Shown piece by piece: positions 41,664 to 51,934 of a stretch of 64,000 bases of DNA. The position numbers and the translations under genes were made by a program. The notes under the pieces were generated by a model. That model had not been told where the DNA came from, did not search any database, and saw only the letters and a program-made list of their open reading frames with translations. This DNA comes from Lacisediminihabitans changchengi (GTDB taxonomy: Bacteria > Actinomycetota > Actinomycetes > Actinomycetales > Microbacteriaceae): contig NZ_JAEPES010000006.1 of the NCBI RefSeq assembly GCF_016634425.1, forward strand, positions 151,398 through 215,397. The letters are read 5' to 3'. Position 1 is the first letter of the stretch. Every line of letters begins with the position of its first letter.

Positions 41664-42766
41664 GTCGTGGGCGACGGGGCGGCGGCCACGGCCAGCAGGC
41701 GCGAGATCGGCACCGAGCCGGCGAGCACCCGTCCGTCGTCGGTGACGAGCACGTTCAGCAGGCTGGTGTGGAACACCCGTCCGCCGTCGACCGCCGTGGT
41801 GAGCTGCGAGAACTGCTTCACCGAGCCGAGGCTCGAGAGCGGTGACTCTTTCGGGCTGACGATCACCGCGCTCCAGCCGCTACCGACGACGGTGGGCTTC
41901 ACACCAGCAGGCGTCTTTGTGCCGCCGTGATTCTTCGAGTCGGGACGGGCCGAATGAGTGGGCGCCTTCTTCTCGGTCACCTTCGCGCTCTTCGGCGGGG
42001 TGAACTCGAAGGTGCGCTCGGCGGGCTTTCCGATCACCAGGTTGCTGAAACCGATCGAGAACGCGGCATCCTTCTGTCCTCGCGCCTTCGCCGACACCTC
42101 GAGCGGCAGCCCCGTCTTCGCATCCACCGCGATGGTCACCGACGAGACGAGCGTGCCGGAAGCCTTGGGCTTCAGCACGAGCGTGTATGCGGAACGGTTG
42201 GCGACCGACGAGTCGGTTCCCACGCTCAGCTTTGTGCTGCTGTCGAGCCTGGCGACGATCGCGCGGGCCACCTCAGCGGGGGTGCTGGCGGTGGGAGTGG
42301 GAGCGGGAGTGGCACTGCGGCGCGAGGGAAGGGTGGTGTGTACGGCCGTGCTCTTCTTGGAGTCGTAGACCCAGACATCCTTTCCGTTGCGGATGACGTC
42401 TTGCTCAGCCATCTGCTTGATGACCTGCAGGCGCACCTTCGTCGGCCCGTCGACGTAGACCCGAGCGGTCTGCGCGCTCGAGAGCAGCGTGAGCACTGAC
42501 GAGATGTCGGAATCCGTGCCGCTCGATCCGCCGGAGACCGCGGGCAGCGACGGAAGGCCGAGGTCTGAGGTGGTCTTCACGGTGCCGGAGAAGGCGTCGG
42601 TGGTGCTATCGCCGATCATGGCGAGCACCTGTTCCGGGGTCTTCGAGCTGAGGGAGACTGCGGCATTGGCCGACACCGGAACGGCGACGGCGCCGAGCGT
42701 GACGACAGCCGCTGCCACAGCAGCGGGGATCCACCGAGCGCGGCGTGACGGGAACAGGCGGGGCAT
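41660..42766 (-). CDS. LolA-like / DUF2092 secreted lipid-carrier-fold protein
   Basis: A 368-residue exported protein from ATG 42766 with GAGAGG upstream. The signal peptide ends near VSANAAVS. The body resembles the LolA/RseB-like fold: VRLQVIKQMAEQDVIRNGKDVWVYDSKKS is the typical lipid-cavity stretch, and VTIAVDAKTGLPLEVS follows. It heads an operon with an ABC-2 exporter, so it may act as extracytoplasmic partner or sensor of that exporter. Confidence 0.8.
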   Translation of the reverse strand: MPRLFPSRRARWIPAAVAAAVVTLGAVAVPVSANAAVSLSSKTPEQVLAMIGDSTTDAFSGTVKTTSDLGLPSLPAVSGGSSGTDSDISSVLTLLSSAQTARVYVDGPTKVRLQVIKQMAEQDVIRNGKDVWVYDSKKSTAVHTTLPSRRSATPAPTPTASTPAEVARAIVARLDSSTKLSVGTDSSVANRSAYTLVLKPKASGTLVSSVTIAVDAKTGLPLEVSAKARGQKDAAFSIGFSNLVIGKPAERTFEFTPPKSAKVTEKKAPTHSARPDSKNHGGTKTPAGVKPTVVGSGWSAVIVSPKESPLSSLGSVKQFSQLTTAVDGGRVFHTSLLNVLVTDDGRVLAGSVPISRLLAVAAAPSPTT

Positions 42767-42817
42767 GGGGCGACCTCTCGTAGAGATAGCGCACAACATA
42801 CGCCGCGAACCTGCCCG

Positions 42818-42843
42818 TTGTCTCTATATCCAGCTTGTCTCTA
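42818..42843. promoter_or_regulatory. Direct repeat TTGTCTCTA x2
   Basis: TTGTCTCTA at 42818-42826 and 42835-42843, a 17-bp period. It lies in the divergent region upstream of the LolA-like operon and would sit near its -35 area on the minus strand. The binding protein is unknown. Confidence 0.4.
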
Positions 42844-42912
42844 CATCTTGCTCATTCCCTCCGCCGCGATCGACGGAGACCAACCATGATCGAAACCGGC
42901 AGGGCGAACATG

Positions 42913-42942
42913 CATAGCGTGCCCATAGCAACGCCATAGTCT
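42913..42942 (+). promoter_or_regulatory. Triple CATAG repeat upstream of glycosyltransferase operon
   Basis: CATAG at 42913, 42924 and 42935, each 11 bp apart. The last overlaps TAGTCT (42937-42942), a likely -10 element. The arrangement matches the boxes at 26835 and 26740, suggesting control by the same OmpR-type regulator. Confidence 0.6.
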
Positions 42943-42972
42943 CCGCAGAGGCCCACCGCCGAGAGTTGCGGC

Positions 42973-44193
42973 ATGGCCCACTCACTCGATTCCTTCGCCC
43001 TCGACGTGGCCCTGCCCGTGTACAACGAGCAGGCCGCGATCGAGCAGTCGGTGCGCACGCTGCACGACTACCTCAGCGCCGAATTCGACGCGACCTGGCG
43101 CATCACCATCGCCGACAATGCCTCGACGGATGACACGGCCGCCATCGCCGACCGCCTCGCCTCCGAGCTGCCGGGCGTCGTCGTCGTCCACCTGCCCGAG
43201 AAGGGTCGGGGCCGGGCGCTGCGCACGGTATGGCTCGACTCACCGGCGGAGGTGGTCGCCTATCTCGACATCGACCTCTCCACCGGGCTGAGCGCTCTGC
43301 CGCCGCTGGTGGCGCCCCTGCTCTCCGGTCACTCGGATGTCGCGATCGGTACCCGCCTCGCTCGCAGCTCCCGGGTGACTCGCAGTGCAAAGCGGGAGTT
43401 CATCTCGCGCAGCTACAACCTGTTGCTGCACGGGGCCATGGCGGTGAAATTCAGCGACGCCCAGTGCGGCTTCAAAGCGGTGCGACGGGATGTCGCGCTC
43501 CAGCTGGTTCCGCTGGTCGAAGACGACGGCTGGTTCTTCGACACGGAGCTCCTGATCATCGCCGAGCGCAGCGGCCTCCGCATCCACGAGGTTCCGGTGG
43601 ACTGGGTGGACGACCCGGCGAGCTCCGTCGACGTCGTGTCCACCGCCCGCGACGACCTTAAGGGGATGCTGCGGGTCGGTCGATCGATCGTCACCGGCCG
43701 CGTTCCGATCCAGGCGATCTATGCCGAGCTGGGGCGGCGGCCATTCGATCCACCGCGGCGACCGAGTTTCTTCGGACAGGTGCTGCGCTTCGGTGTGGTC
43801 GGCGTGCTCTCGACCGTCGCCTATGCCCTGCTCTACCTCTGGCTGCAGCAGCTCGTGCCCGGACAGGTGGCCAACTTCTTGGCGTTGCTCATCACCGCCG
43901 TCGCCAACACCGCGGCCAACCGGCGTTTCACCTTCGGCGTGAGCGGCAGGGGCGGAGCGGTCGCACATCAGTTTCAGGGACTCGTGGTGTTCGGCATCGC
44001 TTGGCTGATCACGAGCGGGTCGCTCGTCGGGCTGCACGCGCTGCGGCCTGACGCCTCGGCTCACGCCGAGCTCGTGGTGCTCACGGCGGCCAACCTGTTC
44101 GCCACTCTGCTGCGGTTCGTGTTGTTGCGGCTGTGGGTGTTCCGACAGCATCGCGTTGGCGCCGCCACGCTAGGGCAGCTGGTGACCCGATGA
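42973..44193 (+). CDS. Dolichyl-phosphate-glucose-type glycosyltransferase fused to GtrA
   Basis: A 406-residue protein. The GT-A domain of family 2 occupies residues 1-245 (LPVYNEQAAIEQSV, the D99-I-D101 metal motif in AYLDIDLSTG, and DDGWFFDTELL). The C-terminal GtrA-like four-helix domain spans about 260-395. It should transfer a sugar to polyprenyl phosphate and help flip it. It overlaps the following GT39-type gene (ATGA), which would use the lipid-linked sugar. Confidence 0.92.
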   Translation: MAHSLDSFALDVALPVYNEQAAIEQSVRTLHDYLSAEFDATWRITIADNASTDDTAAIADRLASELPGVVVVHLPEKGRGRALRTVWLDSPAEVVAYLDIDLSTGLSALPPLVAPLLSGHSDVAIGTRLARSSRVTRSAKREFISRSYNLLLHGAMAVKFSDAQCGFKAVRRDVALQLVPLVEDDGWFFDTELLIIAERSGLRIHEVPVDWVDDPASSVDVVSTARDDLKGMLRVGRSIVTGRVPIQAIYAELGRRPFDPPRRPSFFGQVLRFGVVGVLSTVAYALLYLWLQQLVPGQVANFLALLITAVANTAANRRFTFGVSGRGGAVAHQFQGLVVFGIAWLITSGSLVGLHALRPDASAHAELVVLTAANLFATLLRFVLLRLWVFRQHRVGAATLGQLVTR

Positions 44194-46175
44194 GCACCCA
44201 ATCTCGATGGTCGATTAGCGCGCGAGCCTCGGTCATCCGCACCCTCACCCGCGCCATCATGTACGGCCGAACCACCGCCGCGACCTGGGAGCGCCCCGCT
44301 TTGCTCGGCCTTCTCGTGGCGACAGCGGTGCTCTACCTCTGGAATCTCACCGCCAGCGGCTACGCCAACTCGTTCTACTCCGCCGCGGTGCAGGCCGGTT
44401 CGGTCAACTGGGAGGCGTTCTTCTACGGCTCTTCCGACGCGGCAAACTCGATCACGGTCGACAAGCCGCCCGCGAGCCTGTGGTTCATGGCGCTCTCGGT
44501 GCGCGTGTTCGGACTCAGCTCGTTCAGCATTCTGCTGCCAGAAGTGCTGATGGGCATCGCCACCGTGGCGCTGGTCTACGCGATCGTCCGACGGCACTTC
44601 TCGGCGCGGGCCGCGCTGCTGGCCGGGGGAGTGCTCGCGCTCACGCCGGTGGCCGCGCTGATGTTCCGGTTCAACAACCCGGATGCCCTTCTCGTGCTGC
44701 TGATGACCCTCGCGGTGTTCTTCACCCTGCGGGGGATCGAGAGCGGAAAGGTGCGCTGGATCCTGTGGGCAGGCGCGGTGGTCGGCTTCGGCTTCCTCAC
44801 CAAGCAGTTGCAGGCGTTCCTCATCGTGCCGGTGCTGGTCGCCGCCTATCTGTGGATGTCGCAACGACGCCTCGGCACCCGCATCCTTCACCTGCTGGGC
44901 GCGCTCGGCACCCTCGTACTCTCGGCCGGCTGGTGGGTCGCGATCGTCGAGCTGGTGCCCGCGAGCATGCGCCCGTTCATCGGCGGATCGCAGAGCAACA
45001 GCTTTCTCGAGCTGACCTTCGGGTACAACGGCCTTGGCCGCATCACGGGAGACGAGACCGGAAGTGTGGGCGGCGGTGGCGGTACCGGCGGCAACTGGGG
45101 CTCGACCGGCATCCTTCGCCTGTTCGAGGGGGAGATCGGAGGTCAGATCACCTGGCTGTTGCCCGCCGCGCTCATCGTCATGGTCGCCGGGTTCGCCCTG
45201 CTCTGGAAGACGCCGCGAACGGATGGCAAGCGGGCGGTGCTGTTCCTGTTCTCGGGCTGGTTGCTGGTCACCGCCGTCGCGTTCAGCTTCATGGCCGGAA
45301 TCTTCCACGCGTACTACACCGTGGCTCTCGCGCCGCCGTTGGCCGGGGTGGTCGCCGTCGGGGCTAGCCTCCTGTGGTCGCGCCGTGCCGAGTTCTGGGC
45401 GCGCATCATCGCCTCGGCCACGGTGCTGCTCACCGCGCTCTGGTCGTTCGCGCTCCTGAGCGAGGCGAGCACCTGGCTGCCGTGGCTGAAGTGGCTGGTG
45501 CTCGCGGTCTGCGTGATCGCGGCCGCGCTACTGCTGTTGCCGAATCGCGGACGGATGCTGACTGCCGCCACCATCGCGGCAACCCTCGTCGGCGCCCTCA
45601 TGGCCCCCACCGCCTACACCCTGCAGACCGTGTCGACCGCGCACACGGGGTCGATCGTCACCGCGGGGCCGACCGTGTCTGGGGCCATGGGTGGCGGACG
45701 GCGTGGCGGGTTCGGGGGCCCGGGTGCCCCTGGCGGCACTCCTCCTGGCGGCACTCCTCCGGGCGGTAACGCGGGCTCGCAGGCACTGCCGACGGGCGGA
45801 ATGGGCGGCGGAATGGGCGGCCTCCTCGGCGGCGGATCCGCGAGTAGTGCCGTCACGGCTCTGCTCAGTACGGATGCCGCGGACTACACCTGGGTGGCCG
45901 CAGCGGTCGGATCCAACAACGCCGCCGGTTACCAACTGGCCAGCGGCGACCCGGTGATGGCACTCGGTGGGTTCAACGGCAGCGACCCGTCGCCCACACT
46001 GGCCGAGTTCACGACGCTCGTGGCGGCGGGAAAAATCCACTATTTCGTGGGCTCCGGCTCGTTCGGGCAGTCCCGCGGGGGCTCATCGGAAGCGTCCGAT
46101 ATCGCGGCCTGGGTGGCAGCGCACTTCGCCGCGCAGACGGTCGATGGCGTCACCGTCTACGACCTGAGCGCGTGA
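44190..46175 (+). CDS. GT39/ArnT-like membrane glycosyltransferase
   Basis: A 661-residue protein with about 12 helices. The first loop has YANSFYSAAVQAGSVNWEAF and SITVDKPPASLWF, in which the acidic residue is typical of the family. Two glycine-rich stretches (GGGGGTGGNWG near residue 295 and a longer GG/PGG run near 515-555) precede a C-terminal soluble domain. It transfers a sugar from polyprenyl phosphate to a cell-surface acceptor. It is coupled to the preceding gene and often found near MacAB-like systems in actinobacteria. Confidence 0.9.
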   Translation: MSTQSRWSISARASVIRTLTRAIMYGRTTAATWERPALLGLLVATAVLYLWNLTASGYANSFYSAAVQAGSVNWEAFFYGSSDAANSITVDKPPASLWFMALSVRVFGLSSFSILLPEVLMGIATVALVYAIVRRHFSARAALLAGGVLALTPVAALMFRFNNPDALLVLLMTLAVFFTLRGIESGKVRWILWAGAVVGFGFLTKQLQAFLIVPVLVAAYLWMSQRRLGTRILHLLGALGTLVLSAGWWVAIVELVPASMRPFIGGSQSNSFLELTFGYNGLGRITGDETGSVGGGGGTGGNWGSTGILRLFEGEIGGQITWLLPAALIVMVAGFALLWKTPRTDGKRAVLFLFSGWLLVTAVAFSFMAGIFHAYYTVALAPPLAGVVAVGASLLWSRRAEFWARIIASATVLLTALWSFALLSEASTWLPWLKWLVLAVCVIAAALLLLPNRGRMLTAATIAATLVGALMAPTAYTLQTVSTAHTGSIVTAGPTVSGAMGGGRRGGFGGPGAPGGTPPGGTPPGGNAGSQALPTGGMGGGMGGLLGGGSASSAVTALLSTDAADYTWVAAAVGSNNAAGYQLASGDPVMALGGFNGSDPSPTLAEFTTLVAAGKIHYFVGSGSFGQSRGGSSEASDIAAWVAAHFAAQTVDGVTVYDLSA

Positions 46176-46264
46176 TCCCTCCCCACGACGGGGGTGATAA
46201 TGGTTCCCGCAGTGCGGCATCGGGTCCGCGCGCACACCGCGAACGAAGCCGGGTACCGCCACTC

Positions 46265-47278
46265 ATGGAGCCACAGAAGGTTCGAGCCCCCAACATCCGT
46301 GATGTCGCACGACTGGCCGGGGTCTCGTACCAGACCGTGTCGCGCGTGCTCAACAACTCGGAGGCACTGCGGCCGAGCACGAAGGAGCGAGTGCTCGAGG
46401 TCATCGATCAGATCGGCTACCGCCCGAACCAGGCGGCGCGTGCGCTGGTCACCAGCCGGTCGCGCACCATCGGAGTGCTCACCTCGCAGACGGCGAACTA
46501 CGGTCCGGCCACCATCTTCACCGCGATCGAGGAGGCGGCTCGCGACGCGGGCTACGTGATCACCACGACCAGCCTCGCCACCAGCGACTACGACGCCATC
46601 CGCGAACGACTCGAGTACCTGGTCAATCAGTCGATCGAGGCCCTGATCGTGATCGCCCCGCAAGTGCGAGTCTTCCAGGCCATCACCGAGCTCGAGATGC
46701 GCATCCCGATGGTGACGCTCGACTCCACCCGCCGCAATTCGCACAGCCTCTCCGTCGACCAGGTCTCTGGCGCGCGCCGCGCGGTGCGCCACCTCATCGA
46801 GCAGGGGCACCGCCGCATCCTGCACCTCGCCGGACCGCAGGACTGGATCGAGGCCGAAGCCAGGATGCGCGGCTACGTCGACGAGATGGTGGATGCAGAC
46901 CTCGTGGCCTATCCGCCCATCCTCGGTGACTGGACAGCCGAGCACGGGCACTACGTCGGTCGCGAGTTGATGCGCAACCGCGACTTCAGCGCGGTTTTCG
47001 CCGCCAACGACCAGATGGCGCTGGGCCTCGCCCACGCCTTCCACGAGGGTGGCCTCAGCGTGCCGGGAGACGTGAGTCTGGTCGGCTTCGATGACATCCC
47101 CGAGGCCGCGCACTATTGGCCGCCGCTCACGACGGTGCGGCAGGACTTCGACGAGATCGGCCGTCGAGCGCTGTCGCTTCTGCTCGGGCAGCTGGGCGGA
47201 GTGCGAGAGCTCGACTACTCGCCGATCGCGCCTGAGCTCGTGGTGCGAGCGTCGACAGCGCCTCCGCTCGCCCCGTGA
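46265..47278 (+). CDS. LacI-family repressor 1
   Basis: A 337-residue regulator. The helix-turn-helix is NIRDVARLAGVSYQTVSRVLNN, and the ligand domain includes AVFAANDQMALGLAHAF and SLVGFDDIPEAAHYWPPLTTVRQD. The start at ATG 46265 was chosen because the HTH begins ten residues later. It is about 50% similar by eye to the LacI protein at 61583, at the other end of the arabinose locus. It likely responds to arabinose or a related pentose. Confidence 0.9.
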   Translation: MEPQKVRAPNIRDVARLAGVSYQTVSRVLNNSEALRPSTKERVLEVIDQIGYRPNQAARALVTSRSRTIGVLTSQTANYGPATIFTAIEEAARDAGYVITTTSLATSDYDAIRERLEYLVNQSIEALIVIAPQVRVFQAITELEMRIPMVTLDSTRRNSHSLSVDQVSGARRAVRHLIEQGHRRILHLAGPQDWIEAEARMRGYVDEMVDADLVAYPPILGDWTAEHGHYVGRELMRNRDFSAVFAANDQMALGLAHAFHEGGLSVPGDVSLVGFDDIPEAAHYWPPLTTVRQDFDEIGRRALSLLLGQLGGVRELDYSPIAPELVVRASTAPPLAP

Positions 47279-47288
47279 GAATCACTCG

Positions 47289-47362
47289 TTGTGTTCAATT
47301 AGGTCACGATCTCGCATAATCTGCGTTAACTTCTTGACGCCAACGCTTCGTTGCTGCACTGT
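47289..47362 (+). promoter_or_regulatory. ROK gene upstream region with TTGTGTTC motif
   Basis: TTGTGTTC (47289-47296) recurs at 48726. TTGACG (47334-47339), 17 bases and CACTGT (47357-47362) place the transcription start near the ATG at 47370, so the mRNA may be leaderless. CAACGCTTCGTTG (47341-47353) is a small dyad inside the promoter. Confidence 0.45.
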
Positions 47363-47369
47363 CGTTTTT

Positions 47370-48554
47370 ATGCCAGCGTCGTCGCGTCCACACCGTCATA
47401 GCGCGCGCAATCCGGGCTCTCAGACCGCCCTGCGCGAACTGAACCAACAGCGCATCGCCGACACGCTTCTGGCCAGTGGCCCGTCCACCCAGGCCGAACT
47501 GGCCCGCCAGACCGGGCTCTCGACCGCCACGATCTCGAACATCGTTCGGATCATGTCGGATGCGGGCATCGTCGAGACCGAGCCGACCACCAGTTCGGGC
47601 CGCCGCGCTCTGCTCGTGCGGCTCTGCAACCGCAGCGCCGTCGCGGTGGGGATCGACTTCGGACGACGTCACCTGCGCATCGCCATCGCCACCCTCGGCT
47701 ACGACGTCGTCGCGGAGGAGAACATCGAACTTCCCGTCGGGCATCGGGCCGAGGAGGGCATCGAGACCGCATCGAACCTTCTGACGAAGATGCTCGCCGA
47801 CAACGCCATCGCGCACAGCTCGGTCCTCGGGGTGGGCGTCGGCATTCCGGGCCCCATCGATCGCCGCGCCGGGCGCGTGGTTCAGGGGGCGATCCTGCCC
47901 GAGTGGGTGGGGATCGACCTCGTCGAGCTCGAAGACGGTCTGCGCTTTCCCGTCGTGTTCGACAACGACGCCAACCTCGGCGCGCTGGCAGAGGTCACCT
48001 GGGGTCCGCACAGCGAGATCGACAACCTGGTCTTCGTCAAGGTGGGGTCTGGGATCGGTGCCGGACTCATCCTGAATGGCCGACCGTTCTATGGCGGGCT
48101 GGGCATCACCGGCGAGATCGGGCACGACACCATTACCGACAACGGTGTGGTGTGCCACTGCGGCAATCGCGGCTGCCTAGAGACGGTCGCGTCGACCTCG
48201 GTGATGCTCGACCTGTTGTCGCGCTCGGGGGTGTCTCGGGTGGGGCAGATCGTCAGTCGAGCACAGGCGGGCGACTCCGCCACGCTCCGGGTGCTGGATG
48301 ACGCGGGTCTGGCCATCGGGCGGGCGCTGGCCAGCGTGGCCAATCTCATCAACCCCGAGGTCGTCGTCGTCGGTGGCCCGCTTGCAGAACTCGGTGATCT
48401 CTTCCTCTCGTCCATCGAGCGCGGCCTGATGCGGCATGCGGTGCCGAGCGTGGGAGAGAGCACGCGCCTCGTCATGTCGTCGTTGGGCGAGCGGGCCGAG
48501 GCGTTGGGGGCCGCGGCCCTCGTGCTGCAGCACCAGGCGGTGCGGCATTTCTAG
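47370..48554 (+). CDS. ROK family repressor
   Basis: A 394-residue regulator with a winged helix (PSTQAELARQTGLSTATISNI) and the ROK domain (VAVGIDFGRRHLRIAIA, GVGVGIPGPID, and the zinc motif CHCGNRGCLET). It is located between the first LacI gene and the first sugar ABC operon. The TTGTGTTC motif in both promoters suggests it regulates itself and the importer. Confidence 0.92.
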   Translation: MPASSRPHRHSARNPGSQTALRELNQQRIADTLLASGPSTQAELARQTGLSTATISNIVRIMSDAGIVETEPTTSSGRRALLVRLCNRSAVAVGIDFGRRHLRIAIATLGYDVVAEENIELPVGHRAEEGIETASNLLTKMLADNAIAHSSVLGVGVGIPGPIDRRAGRVVQGAILPEWVGIDLVELEDGLRFPVVFDNDANLGALAEVTWGPHSEIDNLVFVKVGSGIGAGLILNGRPFYGGLGITGEIGHDTITDNGVVCHCGNRGCLETVASTSVMLDLLSRSGVSRVGQIVSRAQAGDSATLRVLDDAGLAIGRALASVANLINPEVVVVGGPLAELGDLFLSSIERGLMRHAVPSVGESTRLVMSSLGERAEALGAAALVLQHQAVRHF

Positions 48555-48889
48555 GCGCGGAGTTCTCGGCCAGAATCTGGTGACCACGCAGAGTGGCCCT
48601 AATACGCACACTCTTGCTCTAGGTGAGAAGTACAGCGCTATCGGCACGGTTGTCGGCACGTACAGCCGTTCACATCGGCGCGGAATGTGCGCCGAACACA
48701 ATATTTCGGGCCCGTTACAGAGTTGTTGTGTTCACAGCTTGACGACAAGCCCTCCAACAAGGTTTAGTCTGTTAGCGGGCATTTTTCCGCGCCCCCTTAC
48801 GAGACAAGGTAGTCCGGCGTTGATTACAACCGCGCGAGACGCACGTGTGAACGTACACATTCAGCACAAGCTGCCCTTGGGGGCGCACA
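48555..48889. promoter_or_regulatory. Importer 1 upstream region: inverted repeat and promoter
   Basis: GAACACAA (48694-48701) and TTGTGTTC (48726-48733) are perfect reverse complements. Just downstream are TTGACG (48739-48744) and TTTAGT (48763-48768) with an 18-base spacer. An untranslated leader of about 120 bases follows. The first 130 bases of the gap show nothing clear. Confidence 0.5.
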
Positions 48890-50476
48890 ATGGCAACTGA
48901 GGCACCCGAAGCCGCGGTGAAGGATTTCGCCACGGGACCGACCATCCTCGAGATGCGGTCGATCACCAAGGAGTTCCCCGGCGTCAAGGCGCTCGATCGG
49001 GTGTCACTCAGGGTGCGCGCGGGCGAGATCCACTCGATCTGCGGCGAGAACGGCGCCGGAAAATCGACGCTCATGAAGGTGCTGTCCGGCGTCTACCCCT
49101 ACGGTACGTACACCGGAGACATCGTCTTCCAGGGCGAGGAATCGCGATTCCGTGACATCGGCTCCTCCGAGGCTGCCGGCATCGTCATCATCCACCAGGA
49201 GCTGGCCCTTATCCCGGAGCTCTCGATCACCGAGAACATCTTCCTGGGCAACGAGCCGCGTCGCTTCGGCGTCATCGACTGGGTCGCGGCAAAGAGCCGG
49301 GCGATCGACCTGCTCGCCCGCGTCGGGCTGGACGACGACCCCGACACCCAGATCAAGAACCTCGGCGTCGGCAAGCAGCAGTTGGTCGAGATCGCCAAGG
49401 CGCTCAACAAGTCGGTCAAGCTGCTCATCCTCGACGAGCCGACGGCGGCGCTCAACGAAAGCGACTCGCAGCACCTTCTCGACCTCATCCTCGGCCTGAA
49501 GGGCCGCGGCATCGCGTCGATCATGATCTCGCACAAGCTGAACGAGATCGAGCGCATCTCCGACTCGATCACGATCATCCGCGACGGCAAGTCGATCGAG
49601 ACGATCGACGTGGTCGCCGACGGTGTGAGCGAAGACCGCATCATCCGCGGCATGGTCGGTCGCGTGCTCGAGAACCGCTTCCCCGATCGCTCGCCCAACA
49701 TCGGTGAGACCTTCTTCGAGGTGAAGAACTGGACGGTGCAGCATCCGCTCACCTCCGAGCGCATGGTCGTCAAGAACTCGAGCTTCACCGTGCGCCGTGG
49801 CGAGGTCGTCGGCTTCGCCGGCCTCATGGGCGCCGGCCGCACCGAGCTCGCCATGAGCATCTTCGGTCGCTCATACGGCAATTTCATCTCCGGCCAGATC
49901 TTCAAAGACGGCAAGGAGATCCAGGTGCGCAACGTGAGCGAGGCGATCGCCAATGGTCTTGCCTACGTGAGCGAAGACCGCAAGGCGCTCGGACTGAACC
50001 TGCTCGACGACATCAAAGACTCGGTCGTCGCCGCGAAGCTCTCGAAGATCTCTCCCGGCGGAGTGATCAACCACGTGTCCGAGCACAACATCGCGGATGC
50101 CTACCGCAAGAGCCTGCGGATCAAGACCCCGACCGTCGACGAGGGAGTGAACAAGCTTTCCGGCGGAAACCAGCAGAAGGTCGTACTGGCCAAGTGGCTA
50201 TTCACCGACCCCGACCTGCTCATCCTCGACGAGCCCACCCGTGGCATCGACGTCGGTGCGAAGACCGAGATCTACGGAATCATCCGCGACATCGCCGCTC
50301 AGGGCAAGGGAGTCATCCTGATCTCCTCCGAACTGCCCGAGTTGCTCGGTGTGTCTGACCGCATCTACACGATCTTCGAGGGTGCGATCACCGCGAACAT
50401 CCCGGCCGATCAGGCCGACCCCGAAACCCTCCTGAAGAGTATGACTTCGGCGAAGAAGAAAGTTAACGACAAATGA
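48890..50476 (+). CDS. Sugar ABC importer 1, ATPase (GguA/XylG type)
   Basis: A 528-residue double ATPase of the CUT2 class. The first half has Walker [10 protein letters not shown] (residues 52-60) and [13 protein letters not shown]. The second half has the degenerate [11 protein letters not shown] and the signature [15 protein letters not shown]. It powers uptake of a monosaccharide, here probably L-arabinose or a related sugar. ATGA overlap with the permease gene. Confidence 0.93.
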   Translation: MATEAPEAAVKDFATGPTILEMRSITKEFPGVKALDRVSLRVRAGEIHSICGENGAGKSTLMKVLSGVYPYGTYTGDIVFQGEESRFRDIGSSEAAGIVIIHQELALIPELSITENIFLGNEPRRFGVIDWVAAKSRAIDLLARVGLDDDPDTQIKNLGVGKQQLVEIAKALNKSVKLLILDEPTAALNESDSQHLLDLILGLKGRGIASIMISHKLNEIERISDSITIIRDGKSIETIDVVADGVSEDRIIRGMVGRVLENRFPDRSPNIGETFFEVKNWTVQHPLTSERMVVKNSSFTVRRGEVVGFAGLMGAGRTELAMSIFGRSYGNFISGQIFKDGKEIQVRNVSEAIANGLAYVSEDRKALGLNLLDDIKDSVVAAKLSKISPGGVINHVSEHNIADAYRKSLRIKTPTVDEGVNKLSGGNQQKVVLAKWLFTDPDLLILDEPTRGIDVGAKTEIYGIIRDIAAQGKGVILISSELPELLGVSDRIYTIFEGAITANIPADQADPETLLKSMTSAKKKVNDK

Positions 50477-51852
50477 GCGCTAATCGCGACGCCCCCACCA
50501 AGACGGGATTCCACTTCCGCGACCTCGGCAAGATGTTCGGCGGTGGACAGTCCAGCGGACGCCAGGTCGGCATCCTCGGCGCCCTCGTCGTCATCATCAT
50601 CCTGTTCGAGATCCTCACCGGCGGCTTGACGCTTGATCCGACCAACCTGATCAACCTGGTCAACCAGAACGCCTACGTGCTGATCCTGGCCATCGGTATG
50701 GTCATGGTCATCATCGCCGGCCACATTGACCTCTCGGTCGGATCGGTCGCAGCGTTCGTGGGAATCGTCGTCGCGACGGCGATGGTCAGCTGGCACTTCC
50801 CCGTTCCGGTCGCCATCCTGCTCGGGCTCGTCCTCGGTGCGGTGATCGGTGCCTGGCAGGGCTGGTGGGTGGCCTACGTCGGGGTTCCGGCGTTCATCGT
50901 CACCCTCGCGGGCATGCTCATCTTCCGCGGCGCCAACCAGTACTTCGGTAACTCGAACACCGTCACGGTCCCCGACTCGTTCACGTTCATCGGTAACGGA
51001 TCGATCCCCGACTTCGGCCCGAACATCGGCTACAGCAACGGCACCCTGATCTTGGGAATCCTGGCGATCGCCGCCCTGGTCTGGCAGGAATTCCGCCAGC
51101 GCCGCACGCAGACTCTCATGGGCGCCGAGAAGGCACCGGTATGGGTGAGCGTCGTCAAGCTGGTCGTCCTGGTGTTCGTTGCCGGCGGGGCGACGATGTT
51201 GTTCGCTTCCGGTCGGGTCGGCACGAGCTTCCCGATCTCGGGCATCATCCTCGGCGTGCTCGTGCTGATCTACTCCTTCGTCACCCGCAACACCACGGTC
51301 GGCCGCCACATCTACGCTGTTGGTGGCAACTGGCACGCGGCGGAACTCTCCGGCGTCAAGATCAAGCGGATCAACTTCTTCGTCATGCTCAACATGTCGG
51401 TGCTCGCCTCGGTCGCCGGCATGATCGGTGTGGCTCGCGCCGGTGCATCGGGCCCCGGTGACGGCACCGGCTGGGAGCTCGACGCCATCGCCGCCGTCTT
51501 TATCGGTGGCGCGGCAGTCGCCGGTGGTATCGGAACGATCGTCGGATCGATCATCGGTGGTCTGGTCATCGCGATCCTCAACAACGGCCTGCAGCTGCTC
51601 GGCGTCTCGAACGACCGGGTTCAGATCATCAAGGGTCTGGTGTTGCTGTTCGCCGTCGGTATCGACGTCTACAGCAAGCGGCAGGGTCGTCCGTCGATCA
51701 TCGGCATCCTCACCCGTCGTCGCCGCTCGACGAACGTCGGTGACGACGCGAGTGTCGCCGGCGTCGCTCCGCTCGACCGCCCGTCGGTGGAGCCCGGCGA
51801 AGAAAGCGCGGAGGCCTCTTCGCGCCCAGAATCCACTACCCCGAACGCATAG
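50473..51852 (+). CDS. Sugar ABC importer 1, permease (GguB/XylH type)
   Basis: A 459-residue CUT2 permease with about ten helices. Characteristic stretches are [32 protein letters not shown] and [18 protein letters not shown]. The C-terminus carries about 40 charged extra residues. It works with the ATPase before it and the binding protein after it. Confidence 0.93.
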   Translation: MSANRDAPTKTGFHFRDLGKMFGGGQSSGRQVGILGALVVIIILFEILTGGLTLDPTNLINLVNQNAYVLILAIGMVMVIIAGHIDLSVGSVAAFVGIVVATAMVSWHFPVPVAILLGLVLGAVIGAWQGWWVAYVGVPAFIVTLAGMLIFRGANQYFGNSNTVTVPDSFTFIGNGSIPDFGPNIGYSNGTLILGILAIAALVWQEFRQRRTQTLMGAEKAPVWVSVVKLVVLVFVAGGATMLFASGRVGTSFPISGIILGVLVLIYSFVTRNTTVGRHIYAVGGNWHAAELSGVKIKRINFFVMLNMSVLASVAGMIGVARAGASGPGDGTGWELDAIAAVFIGGAAVAGGIGTIVGSIIGGLVIAILNNGLQLLGVSNDRVQIIKGLVLLFAVGIDVYSKRQGRPSIIGILTRRRRSTNVGDDASVAGVAPLDRPSVEPGEESAEASSRPESTTPNA

Positions 51853-51934
51853 CAGCGCTCGGAGTAGCCCCGGGGAGTGATCCCTCCCCAACCTTGCAAC
51901 TCACCAGCAGATCACATAACAGAAAGTGAACACA

